DNA of 64,000 nt, from the NCBI GenBank assembly GCA_945897725.1, contig CAMDFR010000009.1, forward strand, positions 1 through 64,000, written 5' to 3'. The position numbers and the translations under genes were made by a program. Shown here piece by piece: positions 1 through 8,221 of this stretch (positions are counted from its first letter, which is position 1; each line of letters starts with the position of its first letter). This DNA comes from Chitinophaga pinensis. GTDB lineage: Bacteria; Bacteroidota; Bacteroidia; Chitinophagales; CAMDFR01. The notes under the pieces are model-generated. The model had not been told where the DNA came from, did not search any database, and worked only from the letters and a program-made list of their open reading frames with translations.

Positions 1-942
1 AATGACACAAAAACACCATTAGGCAATACATACAATGTTGTATCAGACAGCACAGATAGCAGTACGGTCACTACCCCGATACACTATTCGGCCACTAAAG
101 TAGTGGTGATTGTGATTGATGGTCCACGCTATAGCGAAACATTTGGAGAGCCAAGCCATGCCTATATTCCCAGACTAGACCTAATGATGCACGAAGGAAC
201 GCTTTGTACACAGCTCTATAATAACGGCGTGACGAACACCGTGAATGGACATACAGCGTTATGTACCGGTAATTATGAATCTTTGGATAATTTTGGATTG
301 GATGTTCCAACCTTTCCTTCCTATTTACAATATTGGCTTGAGAAGTCAGGCAAAGCTAGCAATAAGGCATGGGTGATCGCATCGAAAGACAAGCTACAGG
401 TATTAGCCAACACTACAGAAAGCAGCTATAACAATCGTTTTATGCCATTGACCGATTGTGGTAATAGTGGTCTTGGTTCTGGTTATAGAGACGACTCTAC
501 CACTTTTCGTAGAGTGATGGAAACGATGCGAACCGAGCAACCAGATCTTCTGTTGGTTAACTTCAAAGAACCTGATTGGAGTGGACATCAGGCTAATTGG
601 ACAGCCTACCTTGCAGGCATACGGAGCACGGATGAGTATGCTTGGCAGATTTGGGATTTTATTCAGCACGACCCTTATTACAAGAATCAAACAGAACTCT
701 TTATTACCAATGATCATGGACGTCATCATGATGGAAATGCAGATGGATTCGTATCTCATGGTGATGCTTGCTATGGCTGCAGACATATCGCTTTTCTTGC
801 CTTAGGACCAGATATCAAGACGAATAATGTTTGCCGAACGGTCTACGATCAAATTGACATTACCTCCAGTATTGCTTCTATTTTAAACATTAAAATGGGT
901 TACAATAAGGGTAAGTATATGAAGGACATTTTTAATAATTGA
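1..942 (+). CDS. Alkaline phosphatase superfamily protein, 5' end outside the window
   Basis: Frame 1 is open from the first base to a TGA at 940-942, so the gene begins upstream and at least 313 residues are present. An internal GTG at 103 is not a convincing start because the frame runs through it. The core has the look of the alkaline phosphatase/sulfatase/phosphodiesterase superfamily: a strand ending in VIVIDGPR (metal-binding Asp), a NGHTALCTG segment with a candidate Thr nucleophile, DWSGH, then TNDHGRHHDG and a later SHGD, which supply the second metal site. The family hydrolyses phosphate or sulfate esters, usually in the periplasm. The substrate cannot be read from this fragment, and the signal peptide, if any, is outside the window. 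Confidence 0.8.
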   Translation, partial: NDTKTPLGNTYNVVSDSTDSSTVTTPIHYSATKVVVIVIDGPRYSETFGEPSHAYIPRLDLMMHEGTLCTQLYNNGVTNTVNGHTALCTGNYESLDNFGLDVPTFPSYLQYWLEKSGKASNKAWVIASKDKLQVLANTTESSYNNRFMPLTDCGNSGLGSGYRDDSTTFRRVMETMRTEQPDLLLVNFKEPDWSGHQANWTAYLAGIRSTDEYAWQIWDFIQHDPYYKNQTELFITNDHGRHHDGNADGFVSHGDACYGCRHIAFLALGPDIKTNNVCRTVYDQIDITSSIASILNIKMGYNKGKYMKDIFNN

Positions 943-964
943 TGCGTTTCAAAATAAAAGATAT

Positions 965-1924
965 ATGGTTATTATAACTGGTGCTGCAGGATTTATTGCT
1001 TCTTATTTACTTCAAACATTAAATGAACAAGGGATAGAAGACATCATCATTGTGGATGATTTCAGTAAGGAGGCAAAAGCAAACAATTATAGTTCAGCAA
1101 AGTACAAATCGGCGGTAGAAAGAAAAGATTTTATTGCATGGTTTCATGATTGTAAAAATGCACAGATCGATATGGTGATTCATCTAGGTGCTAGGACGGA
1201 TACAACAGAATTTGATAGCCAAATTTTTGATGAGCTCAATCTTCAATATTCCAAAGATATTTGGCAAGTGTGTAGCGAACAAGATATTCCACTTATCTAT
1301 GCCAGTTCTGCGGCTACCTATGGTTTGGGAGAACAAGGATATGCAGATGATGAAACAAAAATTCCATTATTACAGCCATTAAACCCTTATGGACAAAGCA
1401 AGCAAGACTTTGATGTATGGGTATTACAACAACATAAAAAACCTCCTTTCTGGTATGGTTTAAAGTTTTTTAATGTCTATGGTCCGAATGAGTATCATAA
1501 AGGACGCATGGCATCTGTGGTGTTTCATGCCTTTGAACAAATCAAGGCCACAGGCGCAATGAAATTATTTAAGTCGCATCATCCAGACTATATAGATGGC
1601 GGGCAATTGCGCGATTTTATTTATGTAAAGGATATTGTACGCATCATTGAATTTTTGATGCACAAAAAACCAGCATGCGGTATTTATAATGCAGGTACTG
1701 GATTGGCAAGAACTTTTAATGATTTGGCAAAAGCAACTTTCGATGCGATGAACATACCGCCAAATATAAGTTTCATCGATACACCAATAGATATCAGAGA
1801 TAAGTATCAATATTTTACAGAAGCAACAATGGAAAAATTAAAAGCGGTGGGCTATGATATTCCATTCTACTCTTTAGAGGATGGTGTGGAAGATTATGTG
1901 GTGAATTTTTTAGAGAAGCGATAG
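965..1924 (+). CDS. hldD: ADP-L-glycero-D-manno-heptose 6-epimerase-like protein
   Basis: 319-residue extended SDR epimerase; the length fits HldD/RfaD, which converts ADP-D-glycero- to ADP-L-glycero-D-manno-heptose for the LPS inner core. It has an N-terminal Rossmann strand and NAD loop (VIITGAAGFIAS), a catalytic Ser in YASSAATYG, the YxxxK pair in NPYGQSK, and the HldD-like stretches FFNVYGPNEYHKGRMAS and GGQLRDFIYVKD. The third glycine of the GxxGxxG dinucleotide loop is Ala here, which is uncommon. It starts 22 bases after the preceding gene, so co-transcription is likely, and it converges on sufS 26 bases downstream. Another sugar-nucleotide epimerase is possible, but the GGQLRDFIYV region favours HldD. 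Confidence 0.88.
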   Translation: MVIITGAAGFIASYLLQTLNEQGIEDIIIVDDFSKEAKANNYSSAKYKSAVERKDFIAWFHDCKNAQIDMVIHLGARTDTTEFDSQIFDELNLQYSKDIWQVCSEQDIPLIYASSAATYGLGEQGYADDETKIPLLQPLNPYGQSKQDFDVWVLQQHKKPPFWYGLKFFNVYGPNEYHKGRMASVVFHAFEQIKATGAMKLFKSHHPDYIDGGQLRDFIYVKDIVRIIEFLMHKKPACGIYNAGTGLARTFNDLAKATFDAMNIPPNISFIDTPIDIRDKYQYFTEATMEKLKAVGYDIPFYSLEDGVEDYVVNFLEKR

Positions 1925-1950
1925 CTTCTTTGTTCACTATTATTTATGTG

Positions 1951-3165
1951 TTACAACATCTTTTTCGTTCGTAATAATCCTTCTACCAATACATCTACCT
2001 CTTCTAATGTATTGTAAAAAGCAAAGGAGGCACGACAAGTACCTTGAATACCGAGGCTTTTCATTAAAGGTTGACAGCAATGATGTCCCGTTCTGATAGC
2101 AATCCCCATTTTATCTAATAACACACCAACATCATAAGGATGCGCAGTGCCTAAAAGAAAGGATATCACTGGAGCTTTTTGTGCAGCATTGCCAATGATA
2201 CGAAGCTCATCGATACCAGACATTTTTTCGGTGGCATACTGAAGCAAAGCATTTTCTTGTGTCTTGATGGTTTCATAGCCAATCTCCTTCATATAATTAA
2301 GCGCAGTACCCAAAGCAATGGTATCAGCAATATTTGGCGTTCCAGCTTCGAACTTATAGGGCAAATCATTGAAAGTGACCATATCATAATCTACTTCCTT
2401 AATCATCTCTCCACCATAATGAAATGGAGGCATTTGCTCCATCAATTCACGCTTGCCATATAAGACTCCAATGCCAGTTGGTGCATAGGTTTTATGTCCA
2501 GAAAAGCAAAAGAAATCGGCATCCAAGTCTTGCACATCTACTGGTCCATGAGGACAAGCCTGTGCCCCATCTATCAATACTTTGGCCCCAAACAAATGCG
2601 CTTGCTGAATCATCTCTTTGATGGGATTGATGGTACCCAACGAATTGGATGTATGATTGACAGCAACCAATTTCGTCTTGCTACTAAGTTGCTTCTGATA
2701 CATATGTTGGTCAAGTTCGCCCTTTTCGTTGATAGGAATAATCAGCAGCTTCGCTTTTTGTTCTTTAGCGAGTATTTGCCAAGGGACCAAGTTACTATGA
2801 TGCTCCAAGGCTGAAATGATGATTTCATCACCTTCTTGGATATTTGTCCTTCCCCATGAATAGGCCACTAGATTAATCGCTTCTGTTGTTCCTCTAACAA
2901 AATTGATCTCTTCTCGATACTTAGCATTGATAAAAGTTTGCACAATATCTCTTGTAGCCTCATAAGCCTCTGTAGCTTGTGCAGCCAATGAATGCGCCGA
3001 TCGATGTATATTGCTATTGAGTGTTTTATAGTAGTTGCTCAGGGCATCAATCACCTGTATTGGCTTTTGGGAGGTAGCTGCATTATCGAGATATACCAAG
3101 GCTTTACCATTCACTTGCGTGTGAAGAATAGGGAAATCTTTTCTGATGTCTGCTATCGATTTCAT
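1951..3165 (-). CDS. sufS: SufS cysteine desulfurase
   Basis: 404-residue PLP enzyme that removes sulfur from L-cysteine as a persulfide and feeds SufBCD-mediated Fe-S cluster assembly in the cytosol. The PLP lysine is K226 in FSGHKTYAPTG. The persulfide cysteine is C364 in RTGHHCCQP, the short-loop group II type, followed by a second Cys at 365. Last gene of the sufB-sufC-sufD-sufS operon, 35 bases after sufD. No SufE or SufU follows within the window, so the sulfur-transfer partner must be encoded elsewhere. Confidence 0.97.
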   Translation of the reverse strand: MKSIADIRKDFPILHTQVNGKALVYLDNAATSQKPIQVIDALSNYYKTLNSNIHRSAHSLAAQATEAYEATRDIVQTFINAKYREEINFVRGTTEAINLVAYSWGRTNIQEGDEIIISALEHHSNLVPWQILAKEQKAKLLIIPINEKGELDQHMYQKQLSSKTKLVAVNHTSNSLGTINPIKEMIQQAHLFGAKVLIDGAQACPHGPVDVQDLDADFFCFSGHKTYAPTGIGVLYGKRELMEQMPPFHYGGEMIKEVDYDMVTFNDLPYKFEAGTPNIADTIALGTALNYMKEIGYETIKTQENALLQYATEKMSGIDELRIIGNAAQKAPVISFLLGTAHPYDVGVLLDKMGIAIRTGHHCCQPLMKSLGIQGTCRASFAFYNTLEEVDVLVEGLLRTKKML

Positions 3166-3200
3166 ATTTTTTTAGTACTGATGAAGAATCTTGAAAAAAA

Positions 3201-4514
3201 TTATAAGGCTTCAAAGGAATAGCCAAGCTTCGTTTGCAGCTGGGTATTCAATCTTTTTTTGATTTCTGTATTGCTTATTTTTTCAGTCACCTCAGAGGCA
3301 AAAGCATAAGTTAATAAAGCGGTAGCATGCTCTTGAGAAATGCCTCTCGCCATTAAATAGAACTTAGCATTTTCATCTAGTTGGCCAACCGTAGCACCAT
3401 GACTGCATTTCACATCATCGGCAAAAATTTCTAATTGTGGTTTGGTATGCATTACAGCCGTATCAGACAATACTAGATTTTTGTTGCTTTGATAAGCATT
3501 TGTTTTCTGTGCATCCTTGTGCACAAAAATCTTTCCATTGAAAACACCGGTGCTCTTATCTTTCAGCACCCCTTTATATAATTGATGACTTTGACAATTG
3601 GGTACTAAGTGATGCACTGCCAGGTGATTGTCGATTAAATGATTGTCAGTAGCAATATACAAGCCATTCAAATAACAAATGGCATTCTTCTCTTCTAATC
3701 GAACAGATAAATTATTTCTAATTAATGTACCATCAGTGGCAATACTATGACAAGTGAAGGTGCTGTCTTTTTTCTGTGCGGCAAAGGTATTATTAATCAG
3801 ATGCAATGGATGATTCGGCTGAATATCGTGCAGTAATTCGATATGTGCATTCTCTGCGACAAAGCATTCAGAAAGAATATTCATATAGGCCGTTGCATTC
3901 GCTTGCACAGTATATTCAAATACTATGCTCGCCTTCGTTCCAGCCTCTGCAATAATCATATTTCGCTGTTGTATAAAATGTTTGTTGGCTGTAGAAGTAA
4001 AAATATTTTCGATGATGATGGGATGTTCGATGCTAGCATTTTTTAAAATCTCGATGCAAATTCCATCATTAAAAAAGGCTGTATTCAAGGCAGAAAATGG
4101 CTCTGAATGATTATCAGATAAGGTATTAAACTTGCCTTCCTGAGATTCGATAGAATCTATCACCTTCGAAATTTTAATGCCTTTTTCATCTACAATATTG
4201 CTTTTTGAAGCACTATAATGTCCATTGATAAATATTATTTTGTTGCCAAACTCCTCTTTGCCTGCAGCATTGAGTTTTAGAGCTGCATTGGCCGAAATAG
4301 CAACTGGCAATACACTTAAGGCGCCTTTACTAATTGCTAAGATGGGCGTAAAACGCCATTCCTCATTCTTTGTGGAGGGGAAATTCAAGGTCGTAAAGTC
4401 AGCGAAAGCTGCCCTCTTCACTTGCATCAAAGCATCAGAAAATGCTAGAGCATCATTTGCTTGAAAAGTCTCAAAATCATTATCAATACTAGATTCTACA
4501 ATATCCTTATTCAT
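3201..4514 (-). CDS. sufD: SufD, Fe-S cluster scaffold subunit
   Basis: SufD partners SufB and the SufC ATPase in the SufBC2D scaffold complex. The ATG at 4514 is preferred, giving 437 residues that start MNKDIVESS. The reading frame stays open to a TTG at 4559, but that would abut the sufC stop and add a 15-residue tail unlike the family. The C-terminal beta-helix region has the conserved segments FADDVKCSHGATVGQLD and LMARGISQEHATALL, shared by SufB/SufD paralogues; the SHGATVG segment identifies SufD. It lies 45 bases after sufC and 35 bases before sufS. Confidence 0.94.
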   Translation of the reverse strand: MNKDIVESSIDNDFETFQANDALAFSDALMQVKRAAFADFTTLNFPSTKNEEWRFTPILAISKGALSVLPVAISANAALKLNAAGKEEFGNKIIFINGHYSASKSNIVDEKGIKISKVIDSIESQEGKFNTLSDNHSEPFSALNTAFFNDGICIEILKNASIEHPIIIENIFTSTANKHFIQQRNMIIAEAGTKASIVFEYTVQANATAYMNILSECFVAENAHIELLHDIQPNHPLHLINNTFAAQKKDSTFTCHSIATDGTLIRNNLSVRLEEKNAICYLNGLYIATDNHLIDNHLAVHHLVPNCQSHQLYKGVLKDKSTGVFNGKIFVHKDAQKTNAYQSNKNLVLSDTAVMHTKPQLEIFADDVKCSHGATVGQLDENAKFYLMARGISQEHATALLTYAFASEVTEKISNTEIKKRLNTQLQTKLGYSFEAL

Positions 4515-4559
4515 TCCGCGTCTTAAAATTTTAATACTGAAACCACATTGGTCCAACAA

Positions 4560-5315
4560 TTATTGTACAATATTCTCTTCTTTAATCCAATCATAGCCTT
4601 TCTCTTCCAATTCCAAGGCCAATTCTTTACCACCACTTTTTACAATACGCCCCTCATACATCACGTGTACAAAGTCTGGAACGATATATTCCAATAATCT
4701 CTGGTAATGGGTGATGATTAAAAAGGCATTGTCTTTCGTTCTCAATTTATTGACGCCATTAGCTACAATCCTTAAGGCATCAATATCTAATCCACTATCG
4801 GTTTCATCCAATATACTCAATAATGGATTCAACATCGCCATTTGAAAAATTTCATTTCTCTTTTTTTCACCACCACTAAATCCTTCGTTTAAGGAGCGAC
4901 TCATAAATTGCTTATCAATCTCAACCAGCGCCATTTTCTCGCGCATCAAAGCCAAAAATTCTTTGGCTTCCATGGGAGGCAAACCATGATGTTTACGCTT
5001 TTCTGCAATAGCAGCGCGCATAAAATTGGTCGTGCTCACACCAGGTATTTCCACTGGGTATTGAAAGGCTAGAAACAAACCTTCGCGGGCTCTTTCATCG
5101 GCTTCCATGTCTAATAAATCTTTGCCATTAAACTGCACTTCTCCAGCAGTCACTTCATAGGTATTTCTTCCCGCTAAGGTTGATGCCAAGGTACTTTTAC
5201 CAGTTCCGTTGGGTCCCATAATAGCATGTATTTCTCCAGCTTTGATATCTAGTGAAAATCCTTTTAGAATTTCTTTTTCTTCGATGCCGGCATGTAAATT
5301 TTTAATTGAGATCAT
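4560..5315 (-). CDS. sufC: SufC, Fe-S assembly ABC ATPase
   Basis: 251-residue soluble ABC ATPase of the SufBCD complex; ATP hydrolysis drives conformational change of the scaffold. Walker A is GPNGTGKST (about residues 34-42), the SufC-type signature is [15 protein letters not shown], and Walker B is [12 protein letters not shown]. The ETDSGLD variant, rather than DEPTSGLD, is typical of SufC. There are no membrane segments. Start ATG at 5315. It sits 59 bases after sufB and is clearly operonic. Confidence 0.97.
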   Translation of the reverse strand: MISIKNLHAGIEEKEILKGFSLDIKAGEIHAIMGPNGTGKSTLASTLAGRNTYEVTAGEVQFNGKDLLDMEADERAREGLFLAFQYPVEIPGVSTTNFMRAAIAEKRKHHGLPPMEAKEFLALMREKMALVEIDKQFMSRSLNEGFSGGEKKRNEIFQMAMLNPLLSILDETDSGLDIDALRIVANGVNKLRTKDNAFLIITHYQRLLEYIVPDFVHVMYEGRIVKSGGKELALELEEKGYDWIKEENIVQ

Positions 5316-5374
5316 TGATTCGCTAAAATTTCTTTATGTAAGATTTGATTGATTCACTATATTTAACGGGCCTT

Positions 5375-6823
5375 TTAGCCAACGCTATTCTCTAAACTAA
5401 TTTGCAATAATTTTTGTGCTTCTACTGCAAACTCCATGGGCAATTCTTTGAAAACCTCTTTGCAGAAGCCATTCACGATAATGTTTACTGCTTCTTCATC
5501 ACTTAAACCACGCTGATTGCAATAAAAAAGCATGTCCTCCCCTATCTTTGAAGTCGTTGCTTCATGTTCTACTTTCGCGGTACTATTTTTTACATCGATA
5601 TACGGAAAGGTATGTGCGCCCGAATGATCCGTCATCAACATACTATCGCATTGCGAATAATTATACGCATTTTCTGCCGTCTTGTGTATCTTAACTTGTC
5701 CCCTGTATGAGTTTTGACTACTGCCTGCAGAAATCCCTTTCGAAACGATTCTGCTACGGGTATTCTTACCAATATGAATCATTTTTGTACCAGTATCTGC
5801 TTGCTGAAAATTATTTGTCACAGCTACTGAATAAAACTCTCCAATAGAGTTATCGCCTTTCAACACACAACTTGGATATTTCCATGTAATCGCAGAGCCA
5901 GTCTCCACTTGCGTCCAGCTAATCTTGGATCGTTTGCCATGACATAAGCCTCTTTTGGTTACGAAATTATAGATACCACCCTTGCCATTTTTATCGCCAG
6001 GGTACCAGTTTTGGACGGTCGAATATTTGATTTCTGCATCATCCAAAGTAATCAATTCTACCACCGCTGCATGCAATTGATGCTCGTCTCTTTTGGGTGC
6101 TGTACAACCTTCCAAATAGCTGACATAGCTGCCTTCTTCAGCAATGATTAAGGTACGTTCAAATTGACCTGTATTCTCTGCATTGATTCTAAAATAAGTC
6201 GAAAGCTCCATTGGACAACGAACGCCTTTAGGAATATAGACAAATGAACCATCACTAAAAACGGCTGCATTCAATGCTGCATAATAGTTATCGCGAACAG
6301 GTACTACTGAGCCAAGATACTTTTTTATCAACTCAGGATGATCTTTAATCGCTTCAGATATGGAACAAAAAATCACGCCTTTTTCAGCCAATTGACTTTT
6401 GAAAGTAGTGAATACACTTTCGCTATCCATGACATAATCAACCGCAACGCCAGCAAGCATTTCCTGTTCTTTAATCGGAATGCCTAATTTATCATAAGTC
6501 TTTCTAATCTCAGGATCCAATTCGTCCAAACTATTGATAGTCGGCTTTTTTCGCGTAGCGGCATAATAAATAATCTCTTGAAAATCGATCTCAGGGAAAG
6601 TCACATTTTGCCACTTCGGCTGCTTCATTTTTTTCCAGGCTTCAAAAGCGCTCAAACGCCATTCCAGCATCCATGCTGGTTCATCCTTACGACCAGAGAT
6701 AAATCGAATCACCTCTTCATTCAAGCCTTTGGTAGCAAATTCCTGATCTATCGGCGACGAAAAGCCCCATTTATACTCACTGTTCGTGGCGTCTTCTAGT
6801 ATTTTATCGTTGTCTTGTAACAT
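5375..6823 (-). CDS. sufB: SufB, Fe-S cluster scaffold
   Basis: 482 residues, the usual SufB length. Core scaffold on which Fe-S clusters are built from SufS-derived sulfur. Diagnostic segments are [46 protein letters not shown] and the C-terminal [19 protein letters not shown] with conserved Cys residues. First gene of the suf operon. The ATG at 6823 is only seven bases from the end of a TAnnTTTG promoter element, so the transcript probably has a very short leader or none. A palindrome just upstream may be an operator (separate entry). Confidence 0.97.
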   Translation of the reverse strand: MLQDNDKILEDATNSEYKWGFSSPIDQEFATKGLNEEVIRFISGRKDEPAWMLEWRLSAFEAWKKMKQPKWQNVTFPEIDFQEIIYYAATRKKPTINSLDELDPEIRKTYDKLGIPIKEQEMLAGVAVDYVMDSESVFTTFKSQLAEKGVIFCSISEAIKDHPELIKKYLGSVVPVRDNYYAALNAAVFSDGSFVYIPKGVRCPMELSTYFRINAENTGQFERTLIIAEEGSYVSYLEGCTAPKRDEHQLHAAVVELITLDDAEIKYSTVQNWYPGDKNGKGGIYNFVTKRGLCHGKRSKISWTQVETGSAITWKYPSCVLKGDNSIGEFYSVAVTNNFQQADTGTKMIHIGKNTRSRIVSKGISAGSSQNSYRGQVKIHKTAENAYNYSQCDSMLMTDHSGAHTFPYIDVKNSTAKVEHEATTSKIGEDMLFYCNQRGLSDEEAVNIIVNGFCKEVFKELPMEFAVEAQKLLQISLENSVG

Positions 6824-6830
6824 ATTATTG

Positions 6831-6838
6831 CAAAAATA
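6831..6838 (-). promoter_or_regulatory. Bacteroidota -7 promoter element of sufB
   Basis: On the minus strand the sequence reads TATTTTTG, an exact fit to the Bacteroidota sigma-A -7 consensus TAnnTTTG. The expected transcription start, about six bases further, is at or next to the sufB ATG (6823). No convincing TTG -33 element is visible, as expected for a promoter that needs an activator or is controlled by the adjacent palindrome. Confidence 0.6.
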
Positions 6839-6843
6839 AGGCT

Positions 6844-6860
6844 TTTAGATTAAATCTAAA
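6844..6860. promoter_or_regulatory. Palindromic candidate operator upstream of sufB
   Basis: TTTAGATT-A-AATCTAAA: two perfect 8-base inverted arms around one base. It lies 6 to 22 bases upstream of the sufB -7 element, where a repressor would block RNA polymerase. The half-site resembles TTTAG-type sites of DtxR/MntR-like metal-dependent repressors, but the regulator is not identified. Inference from symmetry and position only. Confidence 0.5.
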
Positions 6861-6918
6861 TAAGTATTTTATGCCAAAACTCTTTGACAGAATAGTCCTT
6901 TCATCAGCTAGATGCTTA

Positions 6919-6998
6919 GGGCATATCCCGGCTGAAATACAGAGCCGGGTCGGGTGTTCTGCGCTACGCGGTAGCGCTGTCACCCCCTTATGCGGGTT
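6919..6998 (+). repeat. Dispersed double-hairpin repeat, copy A
   Basis: Starts with a GGGC box (GGGCATATCC), then hairpin 1 (CCCGGCT 6927-6933 / AGCCGGG 6943-6949), a GTCGGGTG linker, and hairpin 2 (GCGCTAC 6961-6967, loop GCG, GTAGCGC 6971-6977), followed by a CACCC tail. It shares its architecture with the copies near 8.27, 16.73, 33.24 and 53.9 kb. It forms the left border of the RAYT island. The intergenic region 6824-7278 contains no gene besides these elements. Confidence 0.7.
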
Positions 6999-7009
6999 TT
7001 GAGTGATAT

Positions 7010-7035
7010 GGTATGCTTTCGAATGAAAGTATACC
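7010..7035. repeat. 11-bp inverted repeat next to repeat A
   Basis: GGTATGCTTTC, loop GAAT, GAAAGTATACC: 11-base arms with one G/T-type mismatch. It lies between repeat A and the first REP-like palindrome. There is no T-tract, so it is not a standard terminator. Function unknown. Confidence 0.55.
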
Positions 7036-7050
7036 TTAATCGAGAAATAA

Positions 7051-7222
7051 AAAAGGTTTGTGGGGACACAAACCTTGGGGAAGAGTATTTATCCCTTGGT
7101 TTTGCCCCATGGTTTCATCCCTTGGTTTGTGTCTTCACAAACCAACACTATTCTATGAACAAACCATATCCAAAACCTCGGGATGTATGTTGTAAAAGGT
7201 TTGTGGAGACACAAACCTTGGA
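7051..7222 (+). repeat. REP-like palindrome cluster, left of the RAYT gene
   Basis: Three copies of a palindrome with arms GGTTTGTG/CACAAACC and a 4-base loop: 7055-7074 (loop GGGA), 7122-7145 (inverted orientation, arms lengthened to TTGGTTTGTG/CACAAACCAA, loop TCTT) and 7198-7217 (loop GAGA). Direct copies are followed by TTGG. The third copy is preceded by TGTAAAA, a flank shared with most copies on the other side. The head-to-head arrangement resembles a BIME (paired REP elements). The unit 7051-7197 is repeated at 8019-8166. Confidence 0.85.
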
Positions 7223-7278
7223 AAAAAATACACCAACAATTATTTCAAAGTAGTCATTCAATTTATTATTTTTAATTT

Positions 7279-7833
7279 ATGTTGGAAAAAACAATAGAAA
7301 GAAATAGTCAGATGCAACTAGGAGAAATTTATTTCTGGACAGCGTCTATACATAATTGGCAAAAAATATTTTATGAAGAAGATCTGATAAAGGTTCTCAT
7401 GGCTTCTTTGAAATTTTTAATTAGCAAGCACAAAATCGAATTGTACGGCTTTGTCATCATGCCAAACCATGTGCATTTTATTTGGGAAATGAAAGAGATG
7501 AATGGAAAAGAAATTCCTTCCACATCCTTTTTAAAGTACTGTTCGCATCAATTTCAGAAAATATTGAATCAAAAAAATCCAAATCTTTTAAATGCTTTCA
7601 AAGTGAATGAAAGCATGAGAAAATATAGGTTTTGGCAGCGTGATCCATTGGCAATTCAAATTTTAAATAGAGAAATGCTGGAACAGAAATTAGAATATTG
7701 TCACAATAATCCATTACAAGAACATTGGAATCTCACCTCTTCCCCATCAGCATATCTATATTCCTCTGCTTTTGACTATGACAATTCTGTTGATAGATTT
7801 TCATTATTGACTGATTATCGTGAACGAATTTGA
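7279..7833 (+). CDS. REP-associated tyrosine transposase (RAYT), IS200-like Y1 family
   Basis: 184 residues, a usual RAYT length. The HUH motif is H64-V-H66 in GFVIMPNHVHFIW. The candidate catalytic tyrosine is Y140 in EYCHNNP, and WQRDPLAIQI is a typical RAYT stretch. The fold nicks and rejoins single-stranded DNA at hairpins via a 5'-phosphotyrosine link. Both catalytic motifs are intact, so the gene may be active. It is single-copy within this window, with no IS200/IS605 tnpB next to it. Palindromes with GGTTTGTG arms flank it on both sides, the classic RAYT/REP configuration. The ATG at 7279 follows an AT-rich leader; only a weak promoter-like TATTTTTA is visible. Confidence 0.92.
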   Translation: MLEKTIERNSQMQLGEIYFWTASIHNWQKIFYEEDLIKVLMASLKFLISKHKIELYGFVIMPNHVHFIWEMKEMNGKEIPSTSFLKYCSHQFQKILNQKNPNLLNAFKVNESMRKYRFWQRDPLAIQILNREMLEQKLEYCHNNPLQEHWNLTSSPSAYLYSSAFDYDNSVDRFSLLTDYRERI

Positions 7834-7862
7834 TGAATGAAGTTAAGTATTAGGGGAAGTGT

Positions 7863-8211
7863 AAAAAGGTTTGTGAAGACACAAACCTTGGGAGTGTGAC
7901 GTAAAAGGTTTGTGAAGACACAAACCTCGGGGAAGATTATTTATCCCTTGGTTTGTGTCTTCACAAACCAATACTATTGTAACAACAAACCATATCTAAA
8001 CCTCGGGATGTATGTTGTAAAAGGTTTGTGGGGACACAAACCTTGGGAAAGAGTATTTATCCCTTGATTTTGCCCCATGGTTTCATCCCTTGGTTTGTGT
8101 CTTCACAAACCAATACTATTGTAGCAACAAACCATATCCAAAACCTTGGGATGTATGTTGTAAAAAGGTTTGTGGGGACACAAACCTTGGGAAAGAGGAC
8201 ACAAACCTTGG
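7863..8211 (+). repeat. REP-like palindrome cluster, right of the RAYT gene
   Basis: Six full palindromes with arms GGTTTGTG/CACAAACC: 7868-7887, 7907-7926, 7948-7971 (inverted, 10-base arms), 8023-8042, 8090-8113 (inverted, 10-base arms) and 8167-8186. A half copy, GGACACAAACCTTGG, follows at 8197-8211. Direct copies have loop AAGA or GGGA and a TGTAAAA or GTAAAAA 5' flank; inverted copies have loop TCTT. Unit 8019-8166 closely matches 7051-7197 on the other side of the transposase. Unit 7903-8022 lacks a 26-base segment present in the other two. The gap 7834-8329 holds only repeats; short frames inside them are not credible genes. Confidence 0.87.
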
Positions 8212-8221
8212 TGGTGGACAA

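Noticed and set aside
4515-4559. TTG start of sufD directly abutting sufC
   Set aside because: Adds 15 residues unlike the family; an ATG at 4514 gives the expected N-terminus.
6990-7253. 87-codon open frame through repeat A and the left palindromes
   Set aside because: It runs through hairpin repeats, has no family features, and its protein is just the translated repeat sequence.
7055-8211. Regularly repeated palindromes that look like a CRISPR array
   Set aside because: Spacing is irregular, copies occur in both orientations, the intervening segments are themselves repeated instead of unique, and no cas gene is present.
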